Part shown: positions 61,458 through 64,000 of the stretch, piece by piece
Layout: the number at the start of each line of letters is the position of its first letter
Numbering within the stretch: the stretch's first letter is position 1
Assembly: GCA_963383645.1 (NCBI GenBank)
Contig: OY726571.1
Coordinates: forward strand, 18,726,599-18,790,598
DNA length: 64,000 nucleotides
Direction: 5' to 3'
Origin: Muscardinus avellanarius
Lineage: Eukaryota > Chordata > Mammalia > Rodentia > Gliridae
The notes under the pieces: model-generated
What the model saw: the letters and a program-made list of their open reading frames with translations, nothing else
Databases searched by the model: none
Told to the model about the DNA's origin: nothing
Made by a program: the position numbers and the translations under genes

Positions 61458-61648
61458 AAGGATGACACTTTTGTAAAGTGGCCAAAAAGATTTTTTATAC
61501 TTTGCCAAACATATGTTAATTAGAATGCTACCACTCCAGTGTTGTATTTGAGCCATGGATTCTTTGGTCTTCTATTTTTGTTTCTCATCAAATAAAACAA
61601 AATCACTGGATATCTTAAGTGCTCATTTTCTACTTTGTTAAATGAATC

Positions 61649-61650
<2 letters not shown>

Positions 61651-61687
<37 letters not shown>

Positions 61688-61883
61688 TACTGGGGGTGGA
61701 ACCCAGGGGCTTTCTACCTCCGGGCTACACTCCCAGACCCATTTTATATTTTTTTTGGAAACAGGGTCTCACTGAGTTGCTGAGAGCCTCACTAAGTATC
61801 TGAGACTGGCTTCGAACCTGTGCGATCCTCCTGTCTCAGCCTCCCATGCGCGGGGATTACAAGTGTGCGCCACCACGCCTGGC
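61651..61883 (-). mobile_element. B1-dID SINE, type C, antisense, (GT)n tail
   Basis: GT repeat at about 61651-61686 touches the TSD directly. Near-consensus type C follows. The perfect TSD TTAAATGAATCTT is at 61638-61650 and 61884-61896. Confidence 0.94.
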
Positions 61884-62079
61884 TTAAATGAATCTTAATA
61901 AACAACAAACTACCTTCACTTTGGTCATAAAATCATCAAGCCCAAGATCCACATACAAAGATTTGGTTCTCTGTTTAATACTCAACGCTAGGCCTTTCAA
62001 AGTCCAACTCAACATAGATGAAAAATTCCATCACTCTCAAAGCCTTAAGCGTGTCCTGAGGGAATCTGAGGACCCCCTG

Positions 62080-62270
62080 GCGTACAGTAGCACCTACCTG
62101 TGACCCCAGATACTTAGGAGGCTGGGAGAAGAGAATCGCAATTTTGAAGCCCACCTCCTGGGTGACTTGGGGAGATCTTCCTTCCTAAAAAAATATAAAT
62201 AAAAACGTTAAGAGACGAAGCTAAAGCTCAGTAGTAGAGCCCCCCTAGGTTCAATCCCCAGTGCCACACA
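62080..62270 (+). mobile_element. Old B1-dID SINE
   Basis: CTGGCGTACAGTAGCACC head, B1 with CACCTCCTGGGTGACTTGG, dID GAAGCTAAAGCTCAGTAGTAG. Confidence 0.75.
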
Positions 62271-62470
62271 TAAAAAGAATTCCAGCACAGAGTTTATTAG
62301 CAGTTTTATAAAGTATACAATTTATCCAGTAAATAATAATTAATGCTTAGGAGTCATTTGGGTTTATTAAAAAAATTCCTGAGACTGTTTTTGACAAAAT
62401 ATGCACATAAACAAGGTTAAAAATAGGGGTGACAAGGATAGACCCAAACATTCCTTACTTACTGTTTTTT

Positions 62471-62539
62471 GGGTTTTTGCAGTACTAAGGATAAAACCCA
62501 GAGGGATTCTTACCCCGAACTACACTTACAGCGCTGATT

Positions 62540-62582
<43 letters not shown>

Positions 62583-62940
62583 TTTTGTGGTACTGGGGAT
62601 GAACCCAGGGGAATTCTATCTCCAAGCTACACCCTCAGCTCTATCTTTTATTTATTCTTGATTTTTTTAATCTATTCCGTGTTTTCTACAAAAGCATATT
62701 AATTTAAAAATATGGAATGCTAACGAATTTGCACGTCATCCTTGTGTTAGGGCCACGCTAGTCTTCTCTGTATCCTTCCAATTTTAGTATATACGCTGCC
62801 GAAGCGAGCACTTTATTTTGAGGCCGGGTCCCACTGAATTGCAAAGGGCCTAAGTGGCTGAGACTGGCCGCAAACTGCGATCCTCCTGTCTCAGCCTCCC
62901 AAATGCTGGGATTACAAGTGTGCGCCACCACACTTGGCAG
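62471..62940 (-). mobile_element. Trimeric SINE: B1-[U6 insert]-dID-(AAAT)n-dID, antisense
   Basis: Plus order: dID (62477-62536), TTTA repeat (62538-62585), second dID (62586-62645), a U6 retropseudogene with its own short TSD, then B1 (62812-62940). CTTACTTACTRTTTTTT at 62454-62470 and 62941-62957 encloses everything. Confidence 0.88.
62706..62811 (-). pseudogene. U6 snRNA retropseudogene
   Basis: The minus strand reads GTGCTCGCTTCGGCAGC at the 5' end, keeps ATACAGAGAAGA (the ACAGAGA-box region) and ends TTCCATATTTTT. By eye it matches U6 at roughly 85-90%, with one deletion near AATTCGT and several C-to-T or G-to-A changes. It lies in a SINE linker, so it has no U6 promoter and is a processed copy. 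A 37-base non-U6 extension and A7 follow its 3' end. Confidence 0.93.
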
Positions 62941-63053
62941 CTTACTTACTATTTTTTAGAGAATATTACTAAGTGGAATCTCTTCCATTCAATTAAATGA
63001 TTGTGCATGCACGTGTGTGTATGTGTATATATACACACGTGTGCATGTGTGTG

Positions 63054-63250
63054 TTTGGTACTGGAGATTGAACACAGGGGCATGGTACCTACAAGCTATA
63101 CACCTAGCCCTCTTTATTTTTTTATTTGAAATAAGATCTTGCTAGGTTGCTGAATTTCACTGCTGGTTGAGGCTGGCCTCAAATCTGCAATCTTCTTGTC
63201 TCAGCTTCCTAAGTATTGCAATTATAAACAAATATGTACTTCCACACCTG
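63054..63250 (-). mobile_element. B1-dID SINE, old, antisense
   Basis: GGAGATTGAACACAGGGGC, TTTATTTTTTTATTTG linker and decayed B1 ending CCACACCTGG. An alternating CA/TA stretch precedes it (63005-63050). Confidence 0.82.
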
Positions 63251-63259
63251 GAAAAAAAA

Positions 63260-63519
63260 AAATATATATATATATATATATTTTTTTTTTTGTGTGTGTG
63301 TGTGTGTGTGTGTGTGGTGGTGGTACTGGTGATGGAACCCAAGAGCATTCTGCCTTTGAGCTACACCCCAGCCCTATTTTTTATTTTTTATTTTGAAACA
63401 GGGTCTCACTGAGTTGCAAAGGGCCTCACAAAGTAGCTGAGTTTGTCCGCGAACCTCCATCCTCCTGTCTCAGCCTCCCAAATGCTGGAATTACAAGACT
63501 GTGCAACCACACCCAGCTG
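63260..63519 (-). mobile_element. B1-dID SINE with (TA)n(GT)n tail, antisense
   Basis: TA repeat at 63262-63281, T-run, GT repeat to 63316, dID GGTGATGGAACCCAAGAGC and B1 with TTTGTCCGCGAACC. Confidence 0.88.
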
Positions 63520-64000
63520 AGAATGATTTTTTAATCTGTTTTGCATTAGAAAAAAATATGAAAAGGTCACCAATCTCCCTTATAACAAACACAATAACCA
63601 AGAGTCTTCATGCTATTGTCCGGCCAGTCACTTTAGCTCAGGACCCTGGATAAGAGTTACCACACAGTAGTGGGTGTGAATGCAACACATGTTTCTCCCT
63701 CTGTTATTTTTGTATGTGACATAGTTGAGAGTCTATTACACCCGTGATCATGTTATTTTTCCAGGCATAAGAGGGTTAGGAAGATATCCACACTCTTAAA
63801 AGTGTGTGTCTTTTTAGAGTTATGGGTTCCTATGAAAATATATGTTTTGGCTCAGATATTATCTTGATGCAGCATTTATGATCACTAATGTTTTTTCAAC
63901 CAGAACATATGCCCAAGAAGATCCTGGGAAAATTTCTGAGCATTATATTTACTGAATGTTTTACCACACTCAATATTCTAATTTTATACATTTGCTTTTC
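63520..64000. other. Unique sequence to the window end
   Basis: AT-rich, with nothing recognised. Confidence 0.5.

Overview
This window reads as a gene-free stretch of a rodent nuclear genome, intergenic or intronic. I found no coding exon with convincing codon structure. Nearly every open frame is translated SINE or microsatellite. About 100 short retroposons of one type dominate: a 7SL-derived B1 unit joined by an A-rich linker to an internally deleted ID (tRNA-derived) unit. This is the B1-dID dimer known from dormice, squirrels and relatives. The squirrel-typical long ID/STRID forms are rare here and the near-consensus copies are all B1-dID. I therefore lean towards a dormouse (Gliridae) and keep Sciuridae as the alternative.

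Four B1-dID forms can be separated by eye, and I use these labels throughout. Type A: linker GAATAAAAAATAGGGCTGGGG, dID with GGTAGAATGCC and a CAGTACCGC end. Type B: the same B1, but dID with GGGCAGGGG, GGTCAAATGCC and a CAGACCCGC end. Type C: TAATCCCCGCGCTTGG head, CCAAATAAAATATAAAATAGG linker, dID with GGTAGAAAGCCTC and a CAGTACCACC end. Type D: the B1 3' part is shortened and replaced by a GCCAGC-loop-GCTGGC stem, and the dID core is rewritten to GGGCTTCCAGGAACCCC. Copies that fit no type are called old or mixed.

Layout. 1-5.2 kb: scattered SINEs, mostly antisense. 5.86-7.86 kb: one ancient LINE 3' region broken up by a 383-bp GGAGA/GGGAGA tract and several SINEs. 8.2-13.2 kb: two long SINE-poor stretches with one MIR and one MER5-like remnant. 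13.2-14.2 kb: a MaLR LTR holding three nested SINEs. 14.9-15.3 kb: a second MaLR LTR. 21.1-21.8 kb: another LINE fragment. 24-27 kb, 37.7-42.5 kb, 50-51.4 kb and 52.7-56.4 kb: dense SINE-in-SINE clusters. 36.4-36.9 kb: an MLT1-like LTR. 46.0-46.4 kb: a GC-rich solo LTR of class II look. 62.5-62.9 kb: a composite SINE with a U6 snRNA retropseudogene inserted in it.

Nothing here acts as an operon or pathway. The interest lies in retroposon biology. SINEs insert repeatedly into the A-rich linker of older SINEs. Higher-order forms result (B1-dID-dID, B1-B1-B1-dID). Several short templated insertions and inversions fall inside dID units. Type D has a stem that keeps its arms while its loop varies. 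Boundaries of SINEs were read by eye and are usually good to a few bases where a target-site duplication (TSD) is given and to about 10 bases otherwise.
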